64,000 nt of DNA from JAAOII01 sp965207705 (GTDB lineage Bacteria; Pseudomonadota; Gammaproteobacteria; CBDBNL01; JAAOII01), in NCBI GenBank assembly GCA_965207705.1, contig OZ242292.1:1674001-1738000 (forward strand), in the 5' to 3' direction. Positions 17,217 through 25,724 of the stretch are shown piece by piece. The notes under the pieces are model-generated. The model had not been told where the DNA came from, did no database searches, and saw only the letters and a list, made by a program, of their open reading frames with translations. Both the position numbers and the translations under genes were made by a program. Each line of letters starts with the position of its first letter. The first letter of the stretch is position 1.

Positions 17217-18278
17217 TTATCTAATAGGAGGCGCATACATTATGCCGCCTCTGCTCCATAGAGCATTTACGCCGCGAGGTAATTCCAAAGCGGAATCTGC
17301 TCCAACATTTCTGTCAAACATCTCGCCATAGTTGCCAACTTGGCTAACTATGTTATAGCCCCAATCATCACTAAGATCTATGCCTTTGCCTGTTTCACCT
17401 TCGGTGCCTAACAAACGTCTAACATTAGGGTTATCACTGTCGCTTCTCAAAGAGTCAACATTATATGAGTCAATGTCATATTCTTCGGCATTTACCAAAG
17501 CATACATTACCCACTTAACCACATTAAACCAAGCGTCATCGCCTTGGCGAACAACTGGTCCTAATGGTTCTTTTGAGATAACTTGACCTAAGATTTCAGC
17601 GCTACTTGGGTCAGCAAGCTGTGTTCTGATGGCAGCCAGCTGAGATGTATCACTTGTGAGAACTTCGCATCTTCCTGTATCAAAACCTTCTTTGGTTTGC
17701 ACGGAAGTATCATAAGTTATGGCATTATATTCCATGTTATTAACGCGAAAGTAATCAGCTAAGTTAAGCTCAGTAGTTGTCCCTGCTTGGATGCATACGG
17801 AAGCGCCATCAAGTTCAAGCGCATCATCAACTCCAAGAGATGTTTTAACCAAAAATCCTTGGCCATCATAGTAGTTAACACCAGCGAAGTTAATTCCCAA
17901 TGTGGAATCACGGGTTATCGTCCAGGTGGTGTTACGGACTAGAACGTCTATTTCACCAGAAGCCAAAGCGGTGAATCTTTCTTTGGCAGTCAATGCAACA
18001 AAGTTTACTTTGTCAGCATCACCAAGAACAGCAGCTGCTATAGCGCGGCAAGTATCGGCATCTAAGCCAGACATTCTGCCATTGGAATCAGGAGCTGAAA
18101 AACCGGGCAGACCACCGTCTACACCGCAGATTAAAGTTCCTCTTTCTCTAACAAGATCCAAAGTTCCTGTTGCTTCGGCTGCTTCTTCACCTGCTTGTTG
18201 TTTTGGCGCGCAGCCAATTACAAAGGCGGCGGTAACAACGCTAAGAAGCAAACCTTTTGTTAGTTTATTTATATTCAT
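17217..18278 (-). CDS. aapJ: Amino-acid ABC transporter substrate-binding protein
   Basis: A 353-residue solute-binding protein of the polar amino-acid family. The N-terminus has a signal ending in the lipobox 'FVIGC' (Cys23), so it is predicted to be a lipoprotein, whereas AapJ proteins in most proteobacteria are soluble in the periplasm. Conserved stretches include 'GFSAPDSNGRMSGLDADTCR', 'NTTWTITRDSTLGINF' and 'EPLGPVVRQGDDAWFNVVKW'. It is the first gene of the operon. Confidence 0.93.
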   Translation of the reverse strand: MNINKLTKGLLLSVVTAAFVIGCAPKQQAGEEAAEATGTLDLVRERGTLICGVDGGLPGFSAPDSNGRMSGLDADTCRAIAAAVLGDADKVNFVALTAKERFTALASGEIDVLVRNTTWTITRDSTLGINFAGVNYYDGQGFLVKTSLGVDDALELDGASVCIQAGTTTELNLADYFRVNNMEYNAITYDTSVQTKEGFDTGRCEVLTSDTSQLAAIRTQLADPSSAEILGQVISKEPLGPVVRQGDDAWFNVVKWVMYALVNAEEYDIDSYNVDSLRSDSDNPNVRRLLGTEGETGKGIDLSDDWGYNIVSQVGNYGEMFDRNVGADSALELPRGVNALWSRGGIMYAPPIR

Positions 18279-18396
18279 AACTAATTTTATGGTTGATATA
18301 AAAATAAGATGATTATTTACTTAGTTCTGCTATCAATAGTAAACAGTTAATAAGTAACATACACATCATTCTTTATACTAAGTATTGCCTCAATCA

Positions 18397-18421
18397 AACT
18401 CGTATAACTCTCTTACGAGTT
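18397..18421. promoter_or_regulatory. Inverted repeat upstream of aapJ, possible operator
   Basis: AACTCGTA and TACGAGTT form perfect 8-bp arms separated by nine bases. It lies downstream of the presumed -10 of aapJ, in the long leader, where a repressor or an RNA hairpin could act. No known regulator site is recognised. Confidence 0.4.
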
Positions 18422-18524
18422 ATGAGTAAGATTCAAGCCCCACTAGTATTCATTTACGCAGTATTTACGTACCACATAATTATAGCATAACGAATAAGTT
18501 ATAGAATATTAAAAGAACTTAACT

Positions 18525-18553
18525 TTCATATATCTATTATTCCGTTTTATAAT
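18525..18553 (+). promoter_or_regulatory. Probable promoter of the tRNA-Pro / bfr unit
   Basis: A TATAAT box at 18548-18553 is preceded after 17 bases by TTCATA, a weak -35 match. The distance to the tRNA start is 46 bases. Confidence 0.45.
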
Positions 18554-18599
18554 AAACACTGCTATATAAGCAGCGGGATAAGCAGCGGGAGCAAGCAAA

Positions 18600-18673
18600 C
18601 GGGGTATAGCGCAGCTTGGTAGCGCGCCTGCTTCGGAAGCAGGAGGTCGTAAGTTCAAATCTTGCTACCCCGA
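18600..18673 (+). tRNA. tRNA-Pro (anticodon CGG)
   Basis: Acceptor arms CGGGGTA and TACCCCG pair perfectly. The anticodon stem CCTGC/GCAGG encloses TTCGGAA with CGG at 18634-18636, and the T arm GTAAG/CTTGC encloses TTCAAAT. The discriminator is A, and no CCA is encoded, in contrast to the tRNA-Arg at 3857. It reads CCG codons. Confidence 0.96.
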
Positions 18674-18712
18674 ATTTTGATTTTATTAACTTATATATAG
18701 TAGAGGTAAATT

Positions 18713-19186
18713 ATGAAAGGAGATAAAGAAGTCATATTAATGCTGAATAATTCTTTGAGCGGAGAATTGTTTGCAATAAATCAGTATATGCTACATCATA
18801 GCATTTTAGAAAATATAGGTCATCCTAAACTGGGTGAGCTTATAAAAAAGCAGGCAATTGACGAGATGCGTCACGCAGAGAAGCTTATTGGCAGAATATT
18901 ATTTTTGGATGGTGACCCACTTATGGGTTCTAACGAAGAATGTAAGCTGGAGAAAGAACCGCCGGCGATATTGGAGACGCAGCTCAAACTTGAGCAATCT
19001 GCAATTGATATGTATCGTCAAGCGGCGGGTGTAGCTGATAAGGCGAATGACTATGTAACTCGCGCCCTATTTGAAGAAATTCTTGCTGAAGAAGAATTAC
19101 ATTATGATTGGCTGGAAACTCAGTTGGGCTTAATCAAACGACTGGGCTTTGCCCATTATGAAGCATCACTTAGCGCTTCGCTATAG
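18713..19186 (+). CDS. bfr: Bacterioferritin
   Basis: A 157-residue bacterioferritin, the iron-storage 24-mer. The opening 'MKGDKEVILMLNNSL', the Glu of 'GELFAINQY', the pair in 'IDEMRHAEKLIGRILFLDG' (Glu and His ferroxidase ligands, and the Met at the haem-ligand position), and the later 'FEEILAEEELHYDWLE' with its Glu and His complete the site. An AGAGG ribosome-binding site is seven bases before the ATG. It lies 40 bases behind tRNA-Pro. Confidence 0.96.
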   Translation: MKGDKEVILMLNNSLSGELFAINQYMLHHSILENIGHPKLGELIKKQAIDEMRHAEKLIGRILFLDGDPLMGSNEECKLEKEPPAILETQLKLEQSAIDMYRQAAGVADKANDYVTRALFEEILAEEELHYDWLETQLGLIKRLGFAHYEASLSASL

Positions 19187-19248
19187 TTGTAATCAAGCTT
19201 TAATAGGGCTGAATTTGTAATCTGAATCTGTAATATAGCTTAACTAAC

Positions 19249-19452
19249 ATGACAGGCGATTTTGTAGAAGCAGTTAATCTTGCTGCAGCAGGACTTACTT
19301 ATGTATTTATATTTTTAGGAGTTTTAATTCTCCTATTAATGACATCATCATGGGTTTTTTCCTTTTTTAATAAAGAAGCAGCAGAGGAAGATGAACTACA
19401 GCTAGCAGCTGTAACTGCGGCAGTGCAACATCATAAAATATCAAAGAAGTAA
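19249..19452 (+). CDS. oadG: Oxaloacetate decarboxylase gamma chain
   Basis: A 67-residue protein with one membrane helix (about residues 15-38) and a charged tail ending 'AAVQHHKISKK'. The size and position directly before oadA match OadG, which anchors the alpha chain to the membrane and helps bind zinc, possibly through the tail His pair. The sequence alone is short; context makes the call. There is no clear ribosome-binding site. Confidence 0.85.
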   Translation: MTGDFVEAVNLAAAGLTYVFIFLGVLILLLMTSSWVFSFFNKEAAEEDELQLAAVTAAVQHHKISKK

Positions 19453-19460
19453 CAATTAAC

Positions 19461-21392
19461 ATGAACTCCCATAAAAGTAATTCGCAGCAGGGTCAGCAAC
19501 AGCACCCGATAAAACACCCGCAAAAACACAAAGTATCTATAACTGAATTAGTATTTCGCGACGGGCATCAATCACTGCTTGCCACCAGAATGCGTCTGGA
19601 TGATATGTTGCCTATAGCTGATGCGCTGGATAAAATCGGCTATTGGTCTATGGAATCCTGGGGCGGGGCGACTTTTGATTCTTGTATTAGGTTTTTAGGC
19701 GAAGACCCGTGGGATAGAATCCGCCAAATAAGCAAGGCGATGCCAAACACCCCACAGCAGATGCTATTGCGCGGACAAAATATTCTGGGCTATCGTCATT
19801 ATGCCAATGATGTTGTGCGTAAGTTTGTTGAACGTTCTGTGGCAAACGGCGTCAAGGTTTTTCGTGTATTTGATGCATTGAATGATTTGCGCAACCTTGA
19901 GACGGCTATTAAAGCAGTGTTGGAGTTTGAAGGGCATGCCCAAGGGACACTTTCTTATACCATTAGTCCTGTTCATACTTTAGACACTTGGGTTAAGCAA
20001 GCAAAAGACCTTGAAGGGCTGGGGGTTAACTCCATCGCCATTAAGGATATGTCTGGGTTGCTAACCCCATACACCGCCTATGAACTGGTGAAGAAAATAA
20101 AAAGCGCCACTCAATTAAGAGTGCATATTCACTGCCACGCCACTACTGGATTATCCACTGCAACCGCAGTTAAGGCAATTGAAGCAGGGGCTGATACCAT
20201 AGATACTTCCATCGCCTCAATGAGCATGACTTATGGACACACGGCAACAGAATCAATGGTGGCTATCTTGCAAGGGACTCCTTATGATACAGGGCTGGAT
20301 ATTGACAAACTTATTGAAATAAGCGATTACTTTCGTCCCGTGCGTAAAAAATATGCCAAGTTTGAGGGCGCCTTAAAAGGAGTGGACCCGCGCATCTTGG
20401 TGGCGCAGGTACCAGGCGGAATGCTCACCAACATGGAAAATCAATTGCGCGAGCAAAATATGTCTGATAAGATTGATGAGGTTTTACAAGAAATTCCCAA
20501 AGTCCGCAAGGAGCTTGGCTATGTTCCTTTGGTTACCCCAGCATCTCAGATAGTGGGAGCGCAGGCGATAATGAATGTTATGAGCGGTGAGAGATATAAA
20601 ACCATAACCAAAGAAACCGCCGGTATATTTAAGGGCGAATATGGCAAGACCCCAGCAGCAGTGGATGAAGCGCTGCAAAAGAGAATCTTGGACGGAGAGG
20701 AAGTGTCTCCTTATGACCCAGCAGGCAAGAAGGATGAGCTAGCCCAGCTTACCGCTGAATTAAAGGCGGAAGCAAAAAGTGGAGGGTTTGCGCTGGCAAA
20801 AAATGAGATTGATGATGTGTTGGCTTTTGCCTTATTCCCGCAAGTTGCCCTAAAGTATTTTAACAATCGTGATAATCCCGCCGCTTTTGAGGCAGTGCCG
20901 CAAGAGGGCGAGACAAGCGCGGCAGGCGCGGCAGGAGATGGAGGCGAGGGCGCGGCTACAGCGTCAGCATCATCCCCAACATCATCAATGCCCGCCACCT
21001 ATAGGGTTAAGGTTAACAACAAAGAGTTTATGGTGGAAGTTGATGCTGCAGGTGGATCCATAGATGGCAAATCTATCAAACCTACTGGAGAAGCAAGCCC
21101 CACTATGTCGGCGCCCGCCACGCCCACACCTGCTACAGCGCCAAGTCCAGTATCAGAGGCGGCATCTGGCAATGAGCAAGTAATTACCGCGCCCTTAGCT
21201 GGCAATGTATTCAAACTTGCGGTTGAACAAGGACAAGAAGTTAAAGAGGGCGATGTTTTGATGGTGCTGGAAGCAATGAAGATGGAATCTGAAGTTCGCT
21301 CGCCTTACAATGGCAGAGTATCCAGCATCCATATTCGCCAAGGGGATAGCGTGGCAGTTGGCGCTAAGATTATGAGCTTGACTACGCAATAA
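19461..21392 (+). CDS. oadA: Oxaloacetate decarboxylase alpha chain (biotin carrier)
   Basis: A 643-residue cytoplasmic carboxyltransferase that moves CO2 from oxaloacetate to biotin. The N-terminal barrel begins 'ITELVFRDGHQSLLATRMR' and has 'SIAIKDMSGLLTPY' and 'HIHCHATTGLS'. The central PYC/OADA domain is followed by an Ala/Pro-rich linker and a biotinyl domain with 'EAMKMES', whose Lys is near residue 606. It lies eight bases after oadG and 49 bases before oadB. Confidence 0.97.
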   Translation: MNSHKSNSQQGQQQHPIKHPQKHKVSITELVFRDGHQSLLATRMRLDDMLPIADALDKIGYWSMESWGGATFDSCIRFLGEDPWDRIRQISKAMPNTPQQMLLRGQNILGYRHYANDVVRKFVERSVANGVKVFRVFDALNDLRNLETAIKAVLEFEGHAQGTLSYTISPVHTLDTWVKQAKDLEGLGVNSIAIKDMSGLLTPYTAYELVKKIKSATQLRVHIHCHATTGLSTATAVKAIEAGADTIDTSIASMSMTYGHTATESMVAILQGTPYDTGLDIDKLIEISDYFRPVRKKYAKFEGALKGVDPRILVAQVPGGMLTNMENQLREQNMSDKIDEVLQEIPKVRKELGYVPLVTPASQIVGAQAIMNVMSGERYKTITKETAGIFKGEYGKTPAAVDEALQKRILDGEEVSPYDPAGKKDELAQLTAELKAEAKSGGFALAKNEIDDVLAFALFPQVALKYFNNRDNPAAFEAVPQEGETSAAGAAGDGGEGAATASASSPTSSMPATYRVKVNNKEFMVEVDAAGGSIDGKSIKPTGEASPTMSAPATPTPATAPSPVSEAASGNEQVITAPLAGNVFKLAVEQGQEVKEGDVLMVLEAMKMESEVRSPYNGRVSSIHIRQGDSVAVGAKIMSLTTQ

Positions 21393-21441
21393 TAATCCTA
21401 TATATAAGCCACTAAATAGAAGCCACTAACAATCACTAAAA

Positions 21442-22572
21442 ATGGAATACGTAAACATAATCTGGGAGGGCACGGGGATACGTAGCATAACCGCAGGGCA
21501 GGGGATAATGATATTAATATGCATACTATTGCTGTATCTGGCAATATTCAAAAAGTTTGAACCCTTACTGCTGCTCCCCATTGGCTTTGGCGGCTTGCTC
21601 GCCAACGCGCCGATTATAGACATGGCAGGTCCTGGCGGAATCCTCTATTACTTTTATTCTTTTGGTATTCAAACCAGCATTTTCCCTTTGATAATTTTTA
21701 TGGGCGTCGGGGCGCTAACTGATTTCTCCCCTATGTTGGCAAACCCCAAAACTCTGCTGCTTGGGGCTGCAGCTCAGTTTGGCATATTTGCCACTATGTT
21801 GGGAGCAGTAGCACTTAGTAATGTTGGCATCTTTGACTTTACGCTAAGAGAGGCGGCGGCTATTGGGATTATTGGCGGCGCTGATGGTCCCACAGCAATT
21901 TACCTCTCTAATATACTGGCGCCGGATTTATTAGGTCCCATAGCAGTTGCCGCCTATTCTTATATGGCGTTAGTGCCATTAATCCAACCGCCTATAATGC
22001 GCCTGCTAACCACTAAAAAAGAACGTGGCATAGTTATGCACCAGTTGCGTCAGGTCTCTAAGGTTGAGAGAATAATTTTTCCTATAATCCTGCTGCTTTT
22101 GGTTATTATGTTCCTACCTGATGCCACTCCATTACTGGGAATGTTCTGCCTTGGCAATCTCATCCGTGAGAGCGGAGTGGTGGATCGCCTAAACGACACA
22201 TTGCAGAACTCTTTGATTAATATAGTTACAATTTTATTAGGAATTGCTGTCGGCTCTAAACTAAGCGCCGCTGAATTTCTGGAAGAAAGGACTATCGCTA
22301 TTTTGCTATTGGGCGTTGTGGCTTTTGCTTTGGGCACTGCTATGGGAGTGCTGATGGGCAAGCTACTAAACAAGGTTAGTAAGACGCCGATTAATCCATT
22401 GATTGGCGCGGCGGGTGTTTCCGCAGTTCCAATGGCGGCGCGAGTAGCCAATAAGGTTGGCAATGAAGAAAACCCGCATAACTTTTTGCTTATGCATGCT
22501 ATGGGACCAAATGTAGCGGGAGTAATTGGTTCTGCAGTTGCCGCAGGAGTTATGATAAAGTTCCTAGGGTAA
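21442..22572 (+). CDS. oadB: Oxaloacetate decarboxylase beta chain (Na+ pump)
   Basis: A 376-residue integral membrane protein that releases CO2 from carboxybiotin and exports Na+. It carries family segments such as 'GVGALTDFSPMLANPKTLL', 'IGIIGGADGPTAIYLSN' with its Asp, and the C-terminal 'NFLLMHAMGPNVAGVIGSA'. With oadG and oadA the sodium pump is complete. Confidence 0.97.
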   Translation: MEYVNIIWEGTGIRSITAGQGIMILICILLLYLAIFKKFEPLLLLPIGFGGLLANAPIIDMAGPGGILYYFYSFGIQTSIFPLIIFMGVGALTDFSPMLANPKTLLLGAAAQFGIFATMLGAVALSNVGIFDFTLREAAAIGIIGGADGPTAIYLSNILAPDLLGPIAVAAYSYMALVPLIQPPIMRLLTTKKERGIVMHQLRQVSKVERIIFPIILLLLVIMFLPDATPLLGMFCLGNLIRESGVVDRLNDTLQNSLINIVTILLGIAVGSKLSAAEFLEERTIAILLLGVVAFALGTAMGVLMGKLLNKVSKTPINPLIGAAGVSAVPMAARVANKVGNEENPHNFLLMHAMGPNVAGVIGSAVAAGVMIKFLG

Positions 22573-22591
22573 CACTTGCGCCGTATTTATG

Positions 22592-22692
22592 TATGCATTT
22601 TGAATTCTTGGAACGATGGTCTGTAGGGGCGGAGCTGCGCTCCGCCCGCAAGGTGCTCAATACTTGCGACACGCTATCCCCATGCTCGCGAT
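22592..22692 (+). repeat. Intergenic palindromic repeat, copy E
   Basis: A short-core copy behind oadB and in its orientation: CTGTAGGGGCGGAGC-TGC-GCTCCGCCCGC, then 'TACTTGCGAC' and 'CATGCTCGCG'. A partial extra 'GCTCCGCCCGCAAAATGCC' follows at about 22707-22726. Confidence 0.8.
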
Positions 22693-22747
22693 AACACTAT
22701 TGCCATGCTCCGCCCGCAAAATGCCTTGACTTTAATTCATAATCATT

Positions 22748-22753
22748 TATAAT
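22748..22753 (+). promoter_or_regulatory. -10 box directly before the FN3/GLUG lipoprotein
   Basis: TATAAT ends seven bases before the ATG at 22761. An upstream ATG at 22752 lies inside this box, so 22761 is preferred. Confidence 0.55.
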
Positions 22754-22760
22754 GTTATAT

Positions 22761-25607
22761 ATGAATATATCCAGATTTATACCAATGAAAACATCAGCGC
22801 TACTATTTTCGCTAATTTGCATCTTGACGCTGGCTGCCTGTGCTGGCGGAGGCGGCGGTGGCGGAGGTAGCACACCAGGAGGCAAACCTAATCCCCCTCC
22901 CGCTGGAATTGGCGTATTAAACTTACGGGTTATCCCTGATGAAACCAACGCTACTCTTATATGGAATAACCCTGATGTGAATATAACCAGCATTAATATA
23001 ACCTACCACAACAAAAGTACCCCTGATGCTTTACAATACTTCCCTTTAATAACAGAGGAAGATAGCATTAGCTCCAATGCAACAAACGTAACTAAAGTGA
23101 TAACTAATTTAGAAGAGGGGTCAATCTATATCTTTAATGTTCGTTTGGAACTGGGCGGTGCCGATGAAAATAAAACTGTGAATAGAGAATTATCCGAAAC
23201 CCGCTTAATTGGTCCCAACCTTGACCAAGACGAATATGCGGATGCCGACCTTCTTGAAACGGATGAAGATGGAGATGGCGTCAATGATAATCTGGATGCT
23301 TTCCCTCGCAATACCACTTTGTCCGCCTTTGCGGTTACAGAATTATCCGCACGTCCTGGCAACGGCGAGGTCACCCTTAGCTGGAATAATCCAGTTGCAG
23401 AAATAGCCAGCATTAGTATAAGCTACCAAAGAGATGATTTTGTTGGTCAACTTATGATGAATAGCAGCGCTCAAATAACCTCTGGCGAACAGAATGTGCA
23501 AGAAACCATAGAAGGACTAACCAACGGACAATCCTATACTTTTAATGTTACCTTGACATTAACTGGCGATGATGCTGCTAAGAAAGTAATGGTAGCATCC
23601 ACTACTGCAACTCCTGGCGCCTTTTCAGTAATAGATTTAGCAGCGTCTCCTGGAGCTGGCAATGTAACTCTTAACTGGAATAATCCAGATGCAGATATAG
23701 CCAGCATTAGCATAAGCTATGAAGTTACTGGTTCTGGCATGTCCACAACAGTGGGAGCTAGCAACACTGGCAGAGGTGCGAGTGTGGAACAAACCATAAC
23801 TGGACTAACCAACGGACAATCATATACTTTCAATATTAGCTTAACATTGCAAAATGATGATGCTGGCAGGGAAGGCATGGCGGTATCTGACACCGCAACT
23901 CCTAACGTCTTTGCAGTAACAGATTTAACAGCGATTCCTAACGACAGCAGCGTCACTCTTAGCTGGATAAATCCAGATGCAGATATAGCCAGCATTAGTA
24001 TAAGCTATTATGAAGTTACTGGTTCTGGTGCGTCCACAACAGTGGGAGCAAGCAACATTGGCAGGGAAGCGAGTGTGGAAGAAACCATAGATGGCTTAGA
24101 TAACGAAGTATCCTATAACTTCACTGTTAGTTTAACTTTAGGTGGTGACATCTATGCTGGCAGGGAAGGACCTGCGTTATCTATTATTGTGGGTATTGGA
24201 CCCAATTTAGATGGAGACGAATATGCTGATTTTGTGGATAATGACGTTGATGGCGATAGTTTTATCAATGCTGATGACGTAGATGATGACGGCGATGGCC
24301 TGATAGAGATTGCCACTGCGGCGCAACTTGACCAGATTCGCTATAATCTATTGGGCAGTAGTTTGAATACAAGCGATGGAGTAGCCGGCGATGCCAGCGG
24401 TTGCGGCGGGCTAAACGACATCAGCGAATGCAACGGCTATGAGCTTACACATAATATATCCCTTGACGGCTATCCCAACTGGGTGCCAATTGGCAGCTGC
24501 GGAGACTTCGAGGGTACTGGCGAGAATCCTTGTACTACTGTGAGTTCATTATTCAGCACTACTTTTGATGGCAATGGTTGGACAATTAGCAATCTTACTA
24601 TAACAAACCCTGCTGCCCCCTACAACAACGCGGCAGGATTGTTTGGTGCAATCAGCCCTGATTCTATTCTGCGTAATGTTCATATACGATCTGCCAACAT
24701 TAGCGGTGGTGACAGTAATGTGGGGCTGTTGGTTGGTTATGCACAAAGAGCAAGAATTAGCAATAGTTCCGCAGAAGGAGAGGTTATGGCTACTGTGAGT
24801 GGGAAGAAGGTCGGCGGTCTGGTTGGTGATGGGGCGAACGCCAATATAACTTCATCTTATGTGACTGGCGGGTCTATCAGCGGGCTTAGTAGTATTGGTG
24901 GTCTGATTGGTGCTGGAAATTTTGCCGTGATTACATCATCTTATGCGATGAATATTACTGTCCTTAGTGATAACAATAATGCTGGCGGTCTGGTTGGTGC
25001 TGGAAATTTTGCCATCATTACATCATCTTATGTGGTTGGCGGGTCTGTCATCGGGCTGGATAGAGTTGGCGGTATGGCTGGTAATGGGGAGAGCAGTACC
25101 AAGATTACTTTGTCTTATGTGGGGGACTTGTTTATCAGTGGAAGGAGTAATATTGGCGGCATGGTTGGGGGTGGTAATAGCATAATCACTTCGTCTTATG
25201 TGGGAGGTGGTGTTGACATCATAGGTACCGGTAGGAACATCGGCGGTATGATTGGTTCTGGGGATGGCGCTACCATCAAATCGTCTTATGTTGCGGCTGA
25301 TACTATCAGCGGGACTAGTCATTTCGGCGGTATACTTGGTTTTGGGACTCTTAATGCTGCCAGCTCCAACTCCTATTGGAATAACGAGACGAGCGGTATA
25401 ACTGGTGGAAGTGTGGCCGGTAAAAGCGAAGGCAAAACCACTGATGAATTGCGGAACCCAGAAATGTTTGTAGGGAGTATTTATGCAACTTGGGAGGATG
25501 ATATGTGTGGTGGCGATGATGACTCCATTGCCTGGGATTTAGGCAACTCAACCCAATACCCCGCCCTCAACTGCACTCCCGGCGGCAAAGATGCCCAGCG
25601 TCCATAA
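22761..25607 (+). CDS. Surface lipoprotein with FN3 and GLUG repeats
   Basis: A 948-residue predicted lipoprotein: signal ending in 'LTLAAC' (Cys27) followed by a run of eight glycines. Four fibronectin-III-like domains follow (roughly residues 45-145, 188-280, 285-378 and 380-475), each with 'LSWNNPDADIASISISY'-like strands. Asp-rich calcium-type loops lie near 155-180 and 480-515, and at least seven GLUG-like repeats ('GGLVGDG', 'GGLIGAG', 'GGMAGNG', 'GGMVGGG', 'GGMIGSG') lie between about 675 and 870. It is probably an exposed adhesin or host-contact protein. It precedes a glycosyltransferase. Confidence 0.78.
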   Translation: MNISRFIPMKTSALLFSLICILTLAACAGGGGGGGGSTPGGKPNPPPAGIGVLNLRVIPDETNATLIWNNPDVNITSINITYHNKSTPDALQYFPLITEEDSISSNATNVTKVITNLEEGSIYIFNVRLELGGADENKTVNRELSETRLIGPNLDQDEYADADLLETDEDGDGVNDNLDAFPRNTTLSAFAVTELSARPGNGEVTLSWNNPVAEIASISISYQRDDFVGQLMMNSSAQITSGEQNVQETIEGLTNGQSYTFNVTLTLTGDDAAKKVMVASTTATPGAFSVIDLAASPGAGNVTLNWNNPDADIASISISYEVTGSGMSTTVGASNTGRGASVEQTITGLTNGQSYTFNISLTLQNDDAGREGMAVSDTATPNVFAVTDLTAIPNDSSVTLSWINPDADIASISISYYEVTGSGASTTVGASNIGREASVEETIDGLDNEVSYNFTVSLTLGGDIYAGREGPALSIIVGIGPNLDGDEYADFVDNDVDGDSFINADDVDDDGDGLIEIATAAQLDQIRYNLLGSSLNTSDGVAGDASGCGGLNDISECNGYELTHNISLDGYPNWVPIGSCGDFEGTGENPCTTVSSLFSTTFDGNGWTISNLTITNPAAPYNNAAGLFGAISPDSILRNVHIRSANISGGDSNVGLLVGYAQRARISNSSAEGEVMATVSGKKVGGLVGDGANANITSSYVTGGSISGLSSIGGLIGAGNFAVITSSYAMNITVLSDNNNAGGLVGAGNFAIITSSYVVGGSVIGLDRVGGMAGNGESSTKITLSYVGDLFISGRSNIGGMVGGGNSIITSSYVGGGVDIIGTGRNIGGMIGSGDGATIKSSYVAADTISGTSHFGGILGFGTLNAASSNSYWNNETSGITGGSVAGKSEGKTTDELRNPEMFVGSIYATWEDDMCGGDDDSIAWDLGNSTQYPALNCTPGGKDAQRP

Positions 25608-25613
25608 AGGGTC

Positions 25614-25717
25614 CTGCGACGCAGGTCTGTTGTAAGGGCGGAGCCAGGGGGAATGAATATAGTTTCCGCCCGCAAGATGTCTAAAACTTGCGACGGACTG
25701 TCGGCATACTCGCGATA
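25614..25717 (+). repeat. Intergenic palindromic repeat, copy F (long-core variant)
   Basis: The same variant as copy A: 'GGGCGGAGCCAGGGGGAAT' followed by an AT-rich bridge and 'CCGCCCGCAAGATGTCTAA', ending 'GCATACTCGCG'. It lies between the lipoprotein and the glycosyltransferase, in sense with both. Confidence 0.78.
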
Positions 25718-25724
25718 ACATAAT

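Larger units (their letters stand above)
18279..18599. other. Divergent intergenic region between aapJ and tRNA-Pro
   Basis: No gene is seen. It holds the presumed aapJ promoter (minus-strand TATAAT at 18484-18479 with a weak -35), an inverted repeat at 18397-18421, a promoter for the tRNA-Pro unit at 18525-18553, and a direct repeat of 'AAGCAGCGGG' just before the tRNA. The rest is AT-rich and featureless to the eye. Confidence 0.6.

Noticed and set aside
17902..18312. Open frame of 136 codons antisense to aapJ.
   Set aside because: A shadow of a conserved gene on the other strand; no motif and no ribosome-binding site.
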